Source of the DNA: Pogostemon cablin
Taxonomy: Eukaryota > Streptophyta > Magnoliopsida > Lamiales > Lamiaceae
Direction of reading: 5' to 3'
Assembly (NCBI GenBank): GCA_023678885.1
Contig: CM042987.1
Span: forward strand, 26,374,927-26,438,926
DNA length: 64,000 bases
Positions 1 through 12,700 of the stretch are shown piece by piece. Position 1 is the first letter of the stretch. Every line of letters begins with the position of its first letter. The position numbers and the translations under genes are program-made. The notes beneath the pieces are model-generated. The model searched no databases. It saw only the letters and a program-made list of their open reading frames with translations, and was not told where the DNA came from.

Positions 1-1040
1 TTATGAAAGTAAAAGATAAAGAGAGAGATGCTCGATTATTAATAAAATTTACAACTAATAATAAGCTTAATATTTTTGTTATATAATTGTGATTAAAAAA
101 AGTTCATATTATTGCATATCTTTTCCTTTTTAATTGTTTTATATTATATTTTAAGCCTCTAATTGATAGAAAAAATAATTAAAACCCAAAATTGATAATT
201 CATTCATTTTCAGGTTTTGAATTGAAATTATTCTATTATGACATATCGCTTCCTTTTAAATTAATTGATGTTCATCTTTTAATACGAATGTAAAAACTAC
301 ATTTAATAGCAAAGTACGATGAAAAAACAAACGAACAAATATTAATAATCTTAAAATTACAATTAATATTTTATTCTAAGTAATTAATTATTTAAAGTAC
401 TTAATATTTTATAATCTTGCAATTAATATTTTATTTTAAGTAATTTTTATGAAGATTTAATTTAATAGAATAAGAATATTTCTATTATGTCACACTATTT
501 TATTTTTTATATAATTTTATGGAGTGGAGTATATTTTAAGGCCTCTAACTTATAGAAAGATTAATTTAGGTCTAAAATTGATAGTTTACCCATTTTTAAG
601 TTTTGAATTGAAAATATTCCTATATGGCACATTGAGTTTTAATATATTTTTACATTTAAATATTTTGGTTGGGTTATTCAATAAAAAAATATATTATGAA
701 AGTAAAAGATAAAGAGAGAGATGCTCGATTATTAATAAAATTTATAACTAATAATAAGCTTAATATTTTTGTTATATTATTGTGATTAAAAAAAATCATA
801 TTATTGCATATCACTTCTTATTTAATTATTTTATAGTATATTTTTAAGACTCTAATTGATAGAAAAAATAATTAAGACCCAAAATTGATAATTTATTCAT
901 TTTCAGGTTTTGAATTGAAAATATTTTATTATGACATATCGTTCCTTTTAAATTACTTGAATGTTCATCTTTTATAATACGAAGGTAAAAACTACATTTA
1001 ATAGTAAAGTAATATGAAAAAAATAAACGAACAAATATAT
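1..1040. repeat. direct repeats of about 345 bp inside the Helitron-like element
   Basis: Bases 1-345 recur with few changes at 694-1040 (offset 693). Both copies begin ttatgaaagtaaaagataaa and both pass through a stretch of the type tgatagaaaaaataatta. A third, shorter related piece lies at about 521-630. No coding potential. Confidence 0.8.
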
Positions 1041-1139
1041 ATACATTTAATAATAAAATATAAAATTATAAAAATATATTTTTAAAATAAAAATATTACA
1101 CATGATAGAACCCGCGTCGAACGCGGGAGACAAAACTAG
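1..1139 (+). mobile_element. 3' part of a Helitron-like element
   Basis: The right end has the Helitron signature: a GC-rich hairpin (stem CCCGCGT at 1111-1117, loop cga, stem ACGCGGG at 1121-1127) followed nine bases later by CTAG at 1136-1139 and a host T at 1140. The rest of the stretch is AT-rich and has no Rep/helicase coding, so the element is non-autonomous. The 5' end (TC next to a host A) was not located and may lie before the window. Call is secure for the terminus, weaker for the extent. Confidence 0.7.
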
Positions 1140-2336
1140 TATATAATATAAAATTAATTTATATATATTATTCTTTTAAATATTCATAAATTTTTAATGA
1201 ATTTATTAATTTTATTTTTTATTTAATTTTATTAGTTTCAAATTATATAAACAATTAAAAAGTAAATTTTATAATTCATATGTCATAATTGAATAAATAA
1301 TAACTTTAAAAAAATTAACAAATATTTACCAACTCAATTTTAATATTATTTGATATGAAATAATGATTTAACTTAAAAGAACTTAGGCTTTCGATTCTAT
1401 ATATGAATTAGTTTTTCAACCTCTTATTCTCTAGAGGTAAATCGATTCCAGAGTACTTGAATCGTCGATCCTCTTTCACTTGAAGAATAGTTCAATCAAT
1501 ACTTTAGTGGTATATCTTAAAGAATACTTGAATCGATTATTAAGAGGTAATACTTGAATTGATTTTTTTGCTCTTGAAGAATCGATTCTTAAGATATAAA
1601 TTGATTCAAGAATACTTGAATCGATCCTCTTACTCTTGAAAAATCGATTGAATCGATTTTTTAGAGGTAGATCGAATCTCTACTTGATTCGCTCTATCGA
1701 AATAAATTTTATACTTTCATAAATCAATTCTCTAGAGGAACTTGAAAAAGCTTCTATTCCTTTAGGAAAATCGAATGTGTGTATTTAGAATGAATAACCA
1801 AAAAGTCTTATTTATAGGTGGGTGAGAGAGAATATTATATTGAATATTATTTTTTCCTTTATATATATGATTTGATTTAATTTGATATTAATTAATTTAT
1901 TGCATTAAAAGATTTAGTAATTAATTAATGATACTCAAATAAATAAATAAAATATTAAAAATTTAATCATTATTAAAAATAAGAAACACATTATTTAATA
2001 AAGAAAATATTAAATAAGAAAGTTAATTAAAAGTAAATAAGGAAAATATTAAAAAATGTATTAAAAATCTAAAATTTGAGAAAATTACACGTCACATTGG
2101 AGCGCTATGAAGACGACACGTTAGCAAGAAAAGTTTCTGCTATAGTATACTTAAGATATATATTTTTTTTTTCAGGTGTCTTGTGAGTTTTTACAACTTT
2201 TATATCTATTTTCAGTATTTTTTAAGATGAGGTATATTGACAATTGATCTTTACCGGAATTAATGGATAAAAATAGAGTTGACACGAAAATAACCAAAGA
2301 CCAAATAATGTAATTTTCTCTGATCCAATGGAGTAT
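1140..2336. other. AT-rich intergenic stretch with GAATCGAT-rich block
   Basis: No gene is visible. From about 1440 to 1745 a degenerate short repeat built on cttgaatcgat / gaatcgattc recurs roughly a dozen times (a low-order minisatellite). The remainder is AT-rich sequence with no recognised signal. Confidence 0.6.
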
Positions 2337-2345
2337 TTATTGATA

Positions 2346-3657
2346 GGCTGCGGATATTCACGCACCCTATTTTATCACATACACCCACAATAATTAATTT
2401 CTAAGATAAAAAGTCAAAAATACCCTTAATAACTAAAATAATACATGAGGCCATTTTTTTAGAATGACATGAAAGTGATAACTGAGATTTCTAATACACC
2501 CCCAAAAGCTTTGCTCATAAGGAACAAAGCAACAGGAGAAGAAGGGGTTGAAATGGGAGGAGAAAAATGAGTTGAAACCGAAGGAGAAAAATGTTTGAAA
2601 CGGAAAGTATACGGAGCTGCACGTAAAGGTCAATGGAACAGAGAAATAAGTGGCCTAAGACTATGTAAACTAATCTCTGGAGATACTAATGAACAAATCC
2701 TTGAAGACGCAAATAGAATACTTCTTCCAGCTGCGGTGAAAGCGGGAAAAGAGGCGACGAGGTTTTTGGAACAAATGGTGGGAATGATGAGTGTGGAAGA
2801 GTTAAGATTCCAGGACAAGAATTGGTCGAATGCACTACACCTTTCAGCGTCAACCATCATTCAACCATCCATGGTCGATAACTTTTAGATAGCGTCAACC
2901 AACACCTGTCGATTTTTTTTAAAATTGTCGACCACCATCCGTCGAAAATGTCTGGTTTCGTCTACCACCAACGAACGATTAAGGAAAATCGACCATAGGT
3001 GCTAAAAGAAATCGACCACTGATGGTCCAACAGTGCCAGAAATATCGGCAAATCAGGGTCAATTTTCAAACCACTATTCGCTAAATCCAAATTCCAAAAT
3101 CGACAAACTCAAATTGAAAAGGAACTCAAATTATTTTAATGACAATGGCTAATATGGGGTTTTAATTTGGGTTCTCCAATAATGAATATAATCAACAAAA
3201 TTAATGGAGGTGGGATGTTATTCGTCGCTGCAATAAAAAATTATCGTCTCCAAGAACCTCGCACCCACTAGAAAATTTCTAAATTTTGAACTCGTTCATT
3301 TTCTTGGATCACTAAAGAAATTCGATAGGTTGGATTGGAATGATGAGGATCTTCTCTTCTTCTTTTCTTCTTTTTTGTTTTTTTTTCTTCTTTCTCTTCT
3401 TTCCTCTCCGGCAGGTGGGTGTGTTCTTTCTCTTTTTTCCTCTCCCACGTGTCTGTTCTTTCTCTTCTTTCATTTCTGGTAGGTGGGTGTATGTTCTCTC
3501 TCTTCTTTCCTAGTGAGTGGGGTGGGCACATAAATATTTCGTGGCTTTAATTGAGGGAGGGTATAATGTAACAATGAGAAAAGTGTATATATAATTTGGG
3601 TAGGTGTATTGAGTAATAGGTGTATTTGGTAAAAAACTGTGTGTGAATAGTCGGGCC
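2346..3657. mobile_element. Mutator-like element (MULE), non-autonomous, 9-bp TSD
   Basis: The 1312-bp unit is flanked by the perfect 9-bp direct repeat ttattgata (2337-2345 and 3658-3666). Its ends are imperfect inverted repeats: the left end starts ggctgcggatattcacgcac and the right end, read on the minus strand, starts ggcccgactattcacacaca, and both continue into an (a)tacacc-type segment. A 9-bp duplication is the Mutator hallmark. No MURA transposase is encoded. The centre carries an open frame of unknown origin (2595-2888) and a long CT-rich tract (3345-3510), so it may be a Pack-MULE. Confidence 0.8.
2595..2888 (+). pseudogene. unrecognised ORF fragment inside the MULE
   Basis: A 97-codon open frame with no ATG (it opens at TTG) lies inside the Mutator-like element. 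The predicted peptide is mixed and soluble-looking, with a helical, acidic/aliphatic centre (for example GDTNEQILEDANRIL). I do not recognise the family. Its protein-like composition against an AT-rich non-coding background, and its position between MULE ends, suggest a captured host-gene fragment, but chance is not excluded. No splice signals or downstream continuation were found; the sequence after it is a run of gtcgaccac-type degenerate repeats. Confidence 0.3.
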
Positions 3658-3875
3658 TTATTGATATTTTGTGGTTTCATGTGGGGATGTCAATTTTATC
3701 TATTGGGTCGGGTTATCCGCAAGTACCTGGGGTGATGGGTACGGATAGGGTAGGTTTTATCGGGTAACGGGTAGGGTAATAACCAAACTCGATAAAAATT
3801 TTGCGGGTAAGGGTAGGGTACAGGTTCTTCATTTATACTCGATTACCCGATCCGATACCCAACCCAATTACCCGA

Positions 3876-3877
<2 letters not shown>

Positions 3878-3955
<78 letters not shown>
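3878..3955. repeat. (TA)n microsatellite
   Basis: About 36 uninterrupted TA dinucleotides followed by a short imperfect tail. Likely length-variable and prone to assembly error. Confidence 0.95.
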
Positions 3956-4664
3956 CGCGTCTTACGTGGGGTTAGAGAAATTTTATTTTAAATTTGAAAT
4001 ATTTTGTTTAATAAATATAAATGTATTAATATATTAAAGCAAATTATTTTGTACACCCGAATATACGGTGGTGCACCTACATTCATAATGTATACATTAA
4101 TGAATTATATATATTAATGAACTAAAATTTGTACACTTTATTATGGAATTTTCTATTAACTTTTTGAATGTAAAACGGAATATAATAAAAGTTATAAATT
4201 TATAATTAAGAAGAACATATACAATATTGAATAAAAATTAATACATATATAGGTGCACATGTGGATCCAAATGCACAAATGACTCATATATTAGTAGTTA
4301 AATATACTCATATATTAAATCTTTAAGCTTTATAATTAATATTGGACGTTTTTTCTTAATAAAAAATACTCCATTTATGTCTTTTTTCTTCTTCTAATTC
4401 AAATGAATAGATATTCTATGTACTCTAAAATACGAATTAAGAATCTATGCACTCTTTTTTTCAATGAGATACTATATTAATTTTAATTCAATTATCTATG
4501 TATACATATTTCTTAATAAATATATCACCCGAATAACATTCTATTTTTTTTTATTAATTTTCATATTTTGAGAATTACATAAAATATATTTTCTTTAAAT
4601 AGAATAAATTTTACATAAAAATCAAATTATAATTTTTTTAAACATAACTTATTAATAAAGTATA

Positions 4665-5057
4665 CACTACAAAAAAAAATATTTTTTAGCAACGGAATTT
4701 ACCAACGGAATTCAATCCGTTGGTAATTACTAATGGATTAGCAATCAAAATGATATTTTTCTATTAGCAATGGAATACCAACGAATTTATTCTCTATTTA
4801 CCAACGGAATTCAATCCATTGGTAATTACCAATGGATTACCAAGGGAATCTTTATATAAATTACCAATAGAATTATTAGTAATGGATTACCAACGGAATT
4901 ATTTACCAATGGAATTGATTTTCGTTGCTAAAAATTTATCAACCACCACTTTACCAACGGATTCCGTTGCTAATCCGTTGGTAAACCAATTTAACAATGA
5001 AATTGAGGCTTTTACCAATGGAATATTCCGTTGGTAGAAAATAGTTTTTTTGTAGTG
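4665..5057. mobile_element. CACTA-type MITE nested in the hAT-like element
   Basis: Termini CACTACAAAAAAA and TTTTTTTGTAGTG are inverted repeats of the En/Spm (CACTA) superfamily. The interior consists of degenerate subterminal repeats of the type accaacggaatt / aattccgttggta in both orientations. The 3-bp flanks are ata and gta (2 of 3 matching). No coding sequence. Confidence 0.8.
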
Positions 5058-5698
5058 GTATTTAATAATTGCAATAAATACATAATAAATACACATGAAT
5101 GAATAATTAATAAACACATACAAAAACAAAAGTCAACAATGCACAAAGTGTAACAAAACAAAAGTCAACAATGCACAAAATGGTTACACGTATGTTTTTA
5201 AAAAATTTATATTAAGAAACTACTTGTTAAATATATGTATTAAGATATATATATTATTTAATTTTTAAATTATATATTTGCATTATTTATTTAGTTTCTA
5301 ATAAATAATGTTGTAGTACATTATTTAATTCTTAATTTATATTTATACTGGAAAAAAACTTTTGAATTTCAATGCGGATAAGTTTGATAAACGATAGATA
5401 TTCATATAATATTTCATAATTGCGGATATCCATTTACCTGTGGGTTATCCGCGTACTCGACGGATATACCCATATCCTATCCGATGTTTAATTTTAAGGT
5501 ACTATCCTTACCCTACCCTACCCGTTTACATCTCTAATTTCATGGAGGAACTTATAGGATCTAAGAGAATTACGTCACTCTTAGATATTTTATGTATGGT
5601 GTAATCTTCCATGAAGTAAGGAAGAAAATCCCCTCGGGAGGGTTAATACATGTATTTATATCAATTAATGGATTAGGTTTTATTTGGGCACCCTCTCA

Positions 5699-6043
5699 TA
5701 GACATGCATATTTTAACCAAAACCGTCGGTTCGAAACCGAAAATCGGCGGTTCCAACCGAAATTGGCGGTTTCGGAACCGGTGAAAGCCGAACCGAAACC
5801 GGCTATATATCGGTTCGGTTCTTCATTTCGTGAAATCGGAACCGGGAGGAACTGGCGATTTTTCAATTATTTTTATTTTTTTTTACGTTTTTAGGTTGAA
5901 AAATAAAAAAAATTAAAAAAAAAAGAAAAAACCAGAACTGGCGGTTCCAAACCGAAACTGAAACCGTCCTACCCTCGGTTCGGTTCTGGTTCCACATTTT
6001 TCGGAACCAGAACCGCCGGTTTGGAACTGCCATGCATGTCTAT
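5699..6043. mobile_element. hAT-like MITE with cggtt-rich ends
   Basis: The ends tagacatgcat and atgcatgtcta are inverted, and the body is full of aaccggcggttcc-type motifs in both orientations, so the whole unit can fold back. Flanks ccctctca (5691-5698) and gcctctca (6044-6051) agree in 7 of 8 bases, fitting an 8-bp hAT duplication. Confidence 0.65.
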
Positions 6044-6050
6044 GCCTCTC

Positions 6051-6164
6051 AAAGCCTAATGGGCTGGTAGAAGTCATTATACTTAGATCTTTAATTGGGC
6101 CCCTCTCAAAGCCCAATGGGCTGGTAGAAGTCATTAACCTTAGATCTTTACTTGGGCCCCTCCT
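6051..6164. repeat. 57-bp tandem duplication
   Basis: Two adjacent copies of a unit beginning aaagcc(t/c)aatgggctgg (6051 and 6108) differ at only a few positions. They lie just 3' of the hAT-like MITE and upstream of the transporter gene. Confidence 0.9.
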
Positions 6165-6727
6165 CATCCTCGGTCCTCTCCTGAGGATTGGATCTCTTCT
6201 TCATTCACATTTTTATTCATTTTATTTTTTAAATTTAATCTAATGTGCATTTTTGTTGGTGGATATTTAATTGGAGCTCCCAACAGCTTATCAGCCAGTT
6301 TTTCCTAAATAAGAGCATAATGTGGGTGTCGTATGACACTTTTTTAGCCAAATTCTAGGATTTCGAAGAAAATTAATAAAAATTGAGCGTAATTTTATAG
6401 TTATAGTATAATAATTACCCATAAGTATATTTATTTATATAATAAATATATTTTAATAATGAGGTGATGATATCACCTTATCCTTCTTACAACATAGTGT
6501 CACTTAATATATTTTGTTTGTGCTATTACATTTTTTTTTATACTCTAAAAAGAAGTAAAATATTTTAAAATATAAACCTCAAATATTTTAAAAAATGTAA
6601 CGCACTCACAAAACATGTCCACACCACACACACAAACAAACTGCATGGCCACAAGTTCACAAGGTATAAGACTCGAGATATTTTTTCACTCCTCACTCTC
6701 TCTCACAAAATAGACGATAAGAAAACA
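6165..6727 (+). promoter_or_regulatory. upstream region of the transporter gene
   Basis: This is the only sequence between the last repeat and the start codon and must contain the promoter. It is AT-rich and ends in a CT/CA-rich leader (about 6660-6720, with ctcactctctctcacaaaa), as is common in plant 5' UTRs. No convincing single TATA box could be chosen; aaaatataaa near 6567 and gtataaga near 6663 are candidates. Confidence 0.35.
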
Positions 6728-9700
6728 ATGGAGGAGGTTCTTGGGCTGAGCCACCTCTTCGTCACCGTATTTCTTTATTACTTTGCCGACCTTATGGTGT
6801 CTCCGGCGATCACCGACATCACTGTCGCAGCGCTTTGTGCCGGAAAAAATGAATGCTCATTGGCAATATATCTCACCGGAGTTCAATCTGCGGTTAGTAC
6901 TTTTTTTTTTCTTTTTCTAGTTTTTTTTATCACTCACAATCACACAAAGTAATAATATCTTATCACAAACACTTTTATGAATCTAAGTTTATATAGTTTA
7001 GCAAGTGAAGCTAAGTATTTTCTTACTCTAAATCTAAATCATGTGTCCTTTTCCAATCTTATATATTCTACGTATTATTAGGTTTTTAAATTAAAAAAAA
7101 TTACAGGATTTATATGGTAAACCCAATTAATAATCGACTAACTTATATCCTATATATTCTCTCCCTCACACAAATCTCTTACTCAATCTTTATTTGATTG
7201 TCAATCAATACCCTTCGCATCGCGAATATATTAATATATATTCTCTCCGTTACATAAATTTTTTGTCAATTTTTTTCATTTGTTTGTTAATAGTAACTCT
7301 CCATCCCCACCTACGTTTGTTTATTTTTATATAAATTAAGTAATATAATATTTTAGGGCAAGACTTCTATGAGATTGTCTCATGTGAGATCATTTTACTC
7401 TTTTTAAAATAGTTATCACTTTCGCTATAAAATGTTATCACTTTTCATTTATACTATAAATTGTTCATGAAATAACATTATCACTTTTTATTAATTGAGT
7501 ATCACTTTTTATTATAAAAGTTATCACTTTTTGTTCATCTCACGTAAGAGTTTACGTGAGACGGTCTCATACAGGTCTTTGCCAATATTTTAATGTGTAG
7601 TGAGTGGATTTAAAGAATACTTTTACTTTTAAACCTTTTAACTTTAATTTGAATTGATTGAATTTTGTAGGGATATGAATTTTTAAATGTAGGACCCACA
7701 CTTTCTAAAAAGGGAAAAGTAAACCTTTAAATAAAATGACCAAAATGGAAATATGTAATTTTTATGACATATTTGGAGGGAGTATTTTTTATTACTCCTA
7801 TTAAATTATTATTTTTTTAGGATTTGAAAACACCCTTTACTTAAAGAGAAAAAATAAATAAAACTTTATTCAATAATCTTAAAATACATTTTAATTTCAA
7901 AATTATTAGTCCCACATAATACGAATTACATATTTTATACTTTATTTATTAAAAAAATATTAATATACTCCTAAAAATTAATATAGTGTAATTTTTCTTA
8001 AGCAACGTGTAAAACGGAGTATTTTATATGTGAACTTTTTTTTTAATGACGGGAGCCGTATAAATGAAAAATAATGTACCTTTGTCTCCAGTAATTTTGC
8101 ACTATTAAGGTTATATGCATGAATTAAGAAAATTTACTTTTGAGTTGATATCTTGTGCATCCGAATGTATGTGTGCAATCATATGTATATTAATTTTTAT
8201 TTATTAGTATATAAGTTTTTTAATATGTTACAATATTCCTTGAAATTAATTGAAAATTAAGAGAATTTTCATGCTCATCTAACATGCATGTACAAGCAAA
8301 CCACATATATATTAATTCAGTTTGAACTAAACACCCACTAATTTATTGAATTATGGTCGTTTCATAATTCATTTAAAGATACAAATGGACAGTGATCAAT
8401 GAATATTCGTAAGTGTTCCATAATAAATTTATACGAGGGCTGTAAACTTCATTAAAATGTGAACAAAATTAATATTAATAAAAATATTGCAGATTACCGG
8501 ATTGGGATCGGTTGTAATAATGCCTTGGATTGGCAAACTGTCTGATACCTACGGAAGAAAATGCTTGCTAACTCTTCCCATTGCTCTTTCCATTTTTCCT
8601 TCAGGTATGTTGTCGTAGTCGTTATTATTATTAATAATAATAATAATAATAATAATTATTATTATTATTATTATTATTATGTTGGATTAATATTTAAATC
8701 TATTAATTCGCTGTGATACTTGATAAACACCTTATAATCTTATAAGAATACTTATGATTATATTAGGATTTTTTTGATCCAAGATTCGAAATATATGATA
8801 ATTATCAATTCAAAGCTTGAATTATTACTTCTCTCGATTAGGGGCCTAATTAATTAAAAACTCTTGATTCAAGGCTTAAAAGTACTAACAGCGTTAAGTA
8901 CTCTTTCGACGTTGTTTGAATATTTTTATACTCACGAGCAAGAATACTTGATATGTTGTCGCCGGCCTACCAAAATAAATTATTTCTGACTCACTATAAT
9001 ACATAGTATGATGACAAGTACGGGTCGAACCACAAAGAGTATTATAAATTTTAATTAAATTCAAGTGTTGCTAACATATAAAATAAATATAGGGGGGTTT
9101 TGTTGGTGGAAATCGATAATAACAAAAGTAAAATTAATTCAATTCTTAAATAACAAAGCAGATGAATATTAATTATAAGATTAACCAAGTGAGAAAAGCC
9201 TAGTTTAGGATGTCGATCCCCTCCCGTTTACTAAATTAATTAATTACAAGAATTAAACATCTAGGCTAGTGCACAAACTCAAATCCCTAGATTGACGGTA
9301 CGACCAATCAACTCGAATGTTCTTAGGTTTATCAACTAGGGTACGACCACTAAATTGAACTATCTACGAGTGACCCTATGGATTTGAACTCGTAGATGCA
9401 TTAAAACTCTAAACATAGGATTACTAGGCTACGAAATCCGGCTAGGTATCATACAACCTAGATTCTATTACACCTAGAGGGAATAATCTCTATTTGATAC
9501 TTAATCCAATTCCTACAACAATTACGGATCATAGTTCATAGAATAACAGTAAGCAATTAAATAATTAATCTAGTTAATCAGGCCAAAATAATTATTAAAT
9601 TACTATAAGGAACATCAAAGCATGTAATAAAATAAACTTGCACACAAGATTCAATGAAAAACTCTAAATAATTGAATTAATATTTTAACGGGAGGTTCAC

Positions 9701-12700
9701 GAATCCTAAAATAGAAAAGGAGATTAGCCCCGCATGTTCATAGCAAAAATAAAATTAAAATATAAAGATAAACCAGGATGATGTCTTATTGTTTCTTGAA
9801 CTTCACGCCTAAACTGCCTTCGAGAGAGAAGAGAGTCGCTGCTTCTTCACTTCAATTCTGCTCTCGTTCACGTTAATTCTGCCTCCCTCTAATAGTCGTG
9901 TATCTGCTGTCCCAAAAATAGCATGAATTATCCCCAAAAAATAAAATAATATCTTGATCTCTTTCCTTACTTATCTCTTCCTAAAATATCTCAAGATCTC
10001 TTCTTTTCTTGTTGGCTAATCTATCGTGCCTTCTCCAAGGTTATGGGCCTGACTTGGACTGATTTCATCGCTGAAACTTGAGAAAATATGAGAATATGTC
10101 CAGCAGCACTTTCCTTATTTATTCAGTGTCAGCTTGCTTGCCAGCCACGAATTTCCTACACAAACAGCCCATTTCCACATCAATTTATAACATTGAAGCC
10201 TCAATTAACCAAAGATAAGATAAATTAATTTAGCACCCAAATTAGCACATAAGTCAATCAAATAAACATGAATTTCAATCGAATAATTATGCTAAAATAT
10301 GACTTATCAATACTCGATCGTTGTAGTAGTATATCCCAAGAAATAAAATTATCGAATCCACAGGGAGTTAGGTTTGGATTAGTAAAATACATGAGCTCAT
10401 GTTTATGTCACTTTTGTAAGGATGATTGGGGTTTTGAGTTTGAAATTATCAACTAAAGCAAGTAGCAAGTAAATAAAATAGCAACTAAGAGAAATGACAA
10501 GTAATATGATTAACGAGAAAAGAGAATAGGTGTTAAAGTTCAAGTATGGAAAAACATGGGATTAGAAACATCCAAGCACATTCAATTCATATTATCATGC
10601 AAAGGGAATTCAACTCAATTGATGTAGATTAAGGGTGATCACGAATATATCCTAAGCTCCCTTTTGGGTTACAAAGGTTGTAGATCCACTTGAGACTCCC
10701 AAAAGCACTTAAGATCAAAACTTAACATTAACTTCTTCCATCTAGGTACTAATTAACTCTCAATTCTCCCTTAGAAGGTACTAATTAGAATTAACTCTCC
10801 CTTTTTGTGTACTAGAGCTAACGAATAGTCCCCTCATCGAATTCAAATATCCTTTCGGTCAAACCCAAACTCGATGCCTACTCATGCCTTTCTAATACTT
10901 AAGAGGGTCTTTTCCGTCTCACTCCAAGCAATATACATATGAACATTATAATAGCACTTAATTATCATAAATCATTCATTGATCAATAATCCATTAAACC
11001 AATAATCATTCATGAATAACAAACCATGCCATCATAACATCAAATCAATTAAAGCCCATGAATAGAAACCAACATCAATTAAGTCAAAAACCAATTTAAT
11101 CCACATAATAATATAAACCTAATGTGCTCTTCATATTCCTAATCCCACTAGAGGGATTAGCCTAACATGATAATGGTAACAAAACACATGAATGATTCAT
11201 TACACATATCCATAGTCTTAGATCCAAATGAAAAACAAAAAAGATGTAAATCTTCCATAACAATTTCTTATAGAAAATCTTCAACGCTCATTGATCTTCA
11301 CCTCTAGCTCTTGAATTCTTGAGATCTTTAACACCCACATGAAATGGATGAAGAATGGATGAAGATGATGGTGTAAAATGGAAGAAATGGTGTGTGATCT
11401 ATGTGTAGGAGTGAAACCCTTATGTGAAATATCCAATCTCCCTTCAAATGTTGAACTTGAGGCTATTTATACCCTCTCCAAGTTGGGACACGAATTTAAT
11501 ATCAAATGGGCTCCACGAATTTAATATCAAATGGGCTTTTTACACACACTTACACACATTGGCAGGTAAAAATCTGTTTTTTTGGCCCAAAATGACCTTA
11601 CTCGAGTTGGCCTTCCCAACTCGAGTTAGCAACATGAGTCGAGTTGCTTGTAATGTAACTCGAGCTAACATAGCTCGACTTGTATTGGCTACTCGTGCAC
11701 TCGCCTGTTCGGTTTTGTTGCGAGGCTCTGAAACTAGAAATCCTTCAGAAGGTAGCTCGACTCGAGCTGACAACTGGAGTTGCAGCTTGCAAGTTGAGTT
11801 GGCTCACTATACAAACTTTGATCGCTGCCCTGTTCTTTACTTGACTCGATTTGCAAGTCGAGTTGAACCTTGCAACTCGAGTAAGCTCTCTAGATGATTT
11901 TTGGACCCCAACTCGACTCGAGTTGGTAACTCGAGTTGGGTCTCTCAAGTCGTGTTGAGCTACTGGATAATTTTAGACGTTTTCAGGCCCAACTCAAGTT
12001 GGCTTCAACTAGTGTTGACAACTCGAGTTGCACCTTGCAACTCGAGTTGGGTCTCGGCAGTCCCGTTTCTTGCTCGTTTCAGCTCCCATTCTATTTTTCA
12101 CCTATTTTCAACATATTTAGGCTCATTCACACACATTTTCATGAAAACACATAATACAATCAAATAACACATAAAATACGGATAAAATAATACGAAAAGA
12201 CATGCAAAAAGACACTAAAATTTAGGTGAAAATAGCGACGATCAAACCTCCCAAACTTAAAGTGTTGCTCGTCCCTGAGCAACAAAAATGACAAACCAAG
12301 AGGAGAAATTTTCACCTAGGAAAAGACTAAACGAACATAAGCAATAACACATTGTTAGCAATAATAACTACAAACTCTGCTAAGTCATCCTACAACATTA
12401 AACTCATGACATAAGGAATTAACAAGTTTAATCACAAGAGAATAAAGTGTAATATAGTCCCTTTTTGGTCCAAGCCTCACTTAGGCTATCAATGTCACTC
12501 AACACTATTTAAAGTGGTAAAACAACACTCATCAATCGATTGGCTCGACTCGCTATAAGCTTGCTCGTGGACTACATTAACAAACCACCAAAATTTTAAT
12601 TAATTATCAAAAATGTCTTTCATTAAGGATGTAATGATAAGCTTTTTGGTAGGGTAGGAAGAATATGGATACAAGTGACTAATCAAGTTTAAGTAATCGA

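Larger units (their letters stand above)
3682..5536. mobile_element. hAT-like non-autonomous element
   Basis: The left end tggggatgtcaa and right end (minus strand) tagagatgtaaacggg form the short, imperfect TIR typical of plant hAT MITEs, followed on both sides by ggttatccgc / gggtagggta-rich subterminal sequence. Flanks gtttcatg (3674-3681) and atttcatg (5537-5544) match in 7 of 8 positions, the expected 8-bp TSD. No transposase is encoded. The body contains an AT microsatellite and a nested CACTA-type MITE. Confidence 0.6.
8913..12244 (-). repeat. 3' LTR of the non-autonomous Athila-clade element (contains a solo LTR)
   Basis: Without the inserted solo LTR and its duplicated atact, this LTR is 1966 bp, matching the 1944-bp partner at 17460-19403. 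A minus-strand TATA box lies at 11464-11472 (ggtataaata in sense), with the TCGA palindrome array directly upstream of it in U3. Confidence 0.92.

Noticed and set aside
3268..3531. Minus-strand K/E-rich 87-codon frame
   Set aside because: It is the complement of a CT-rich low-complexity tract inside the MULE.
3801..4037. 78-codon frame with an IYIYIY run
   Set aside because: Translation of the TA microsatellite.
5592..5894. 100-codon frame upstream of the transporter gene
   Set aside because: Half of it lies in the hAT-like MITE with cggtt repeats; no homology is seen and its start lies outside the element in unrelated sequence.
11424..11897. 157-codon plus-strand frame and similar frames at 18597-19118 and 18866-19285
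   Set aside because: They lie in the U3 of the Athila-clade LTRs and result from the AACTCGAGTT array lacking stops; they run across or against the LTR promoter.
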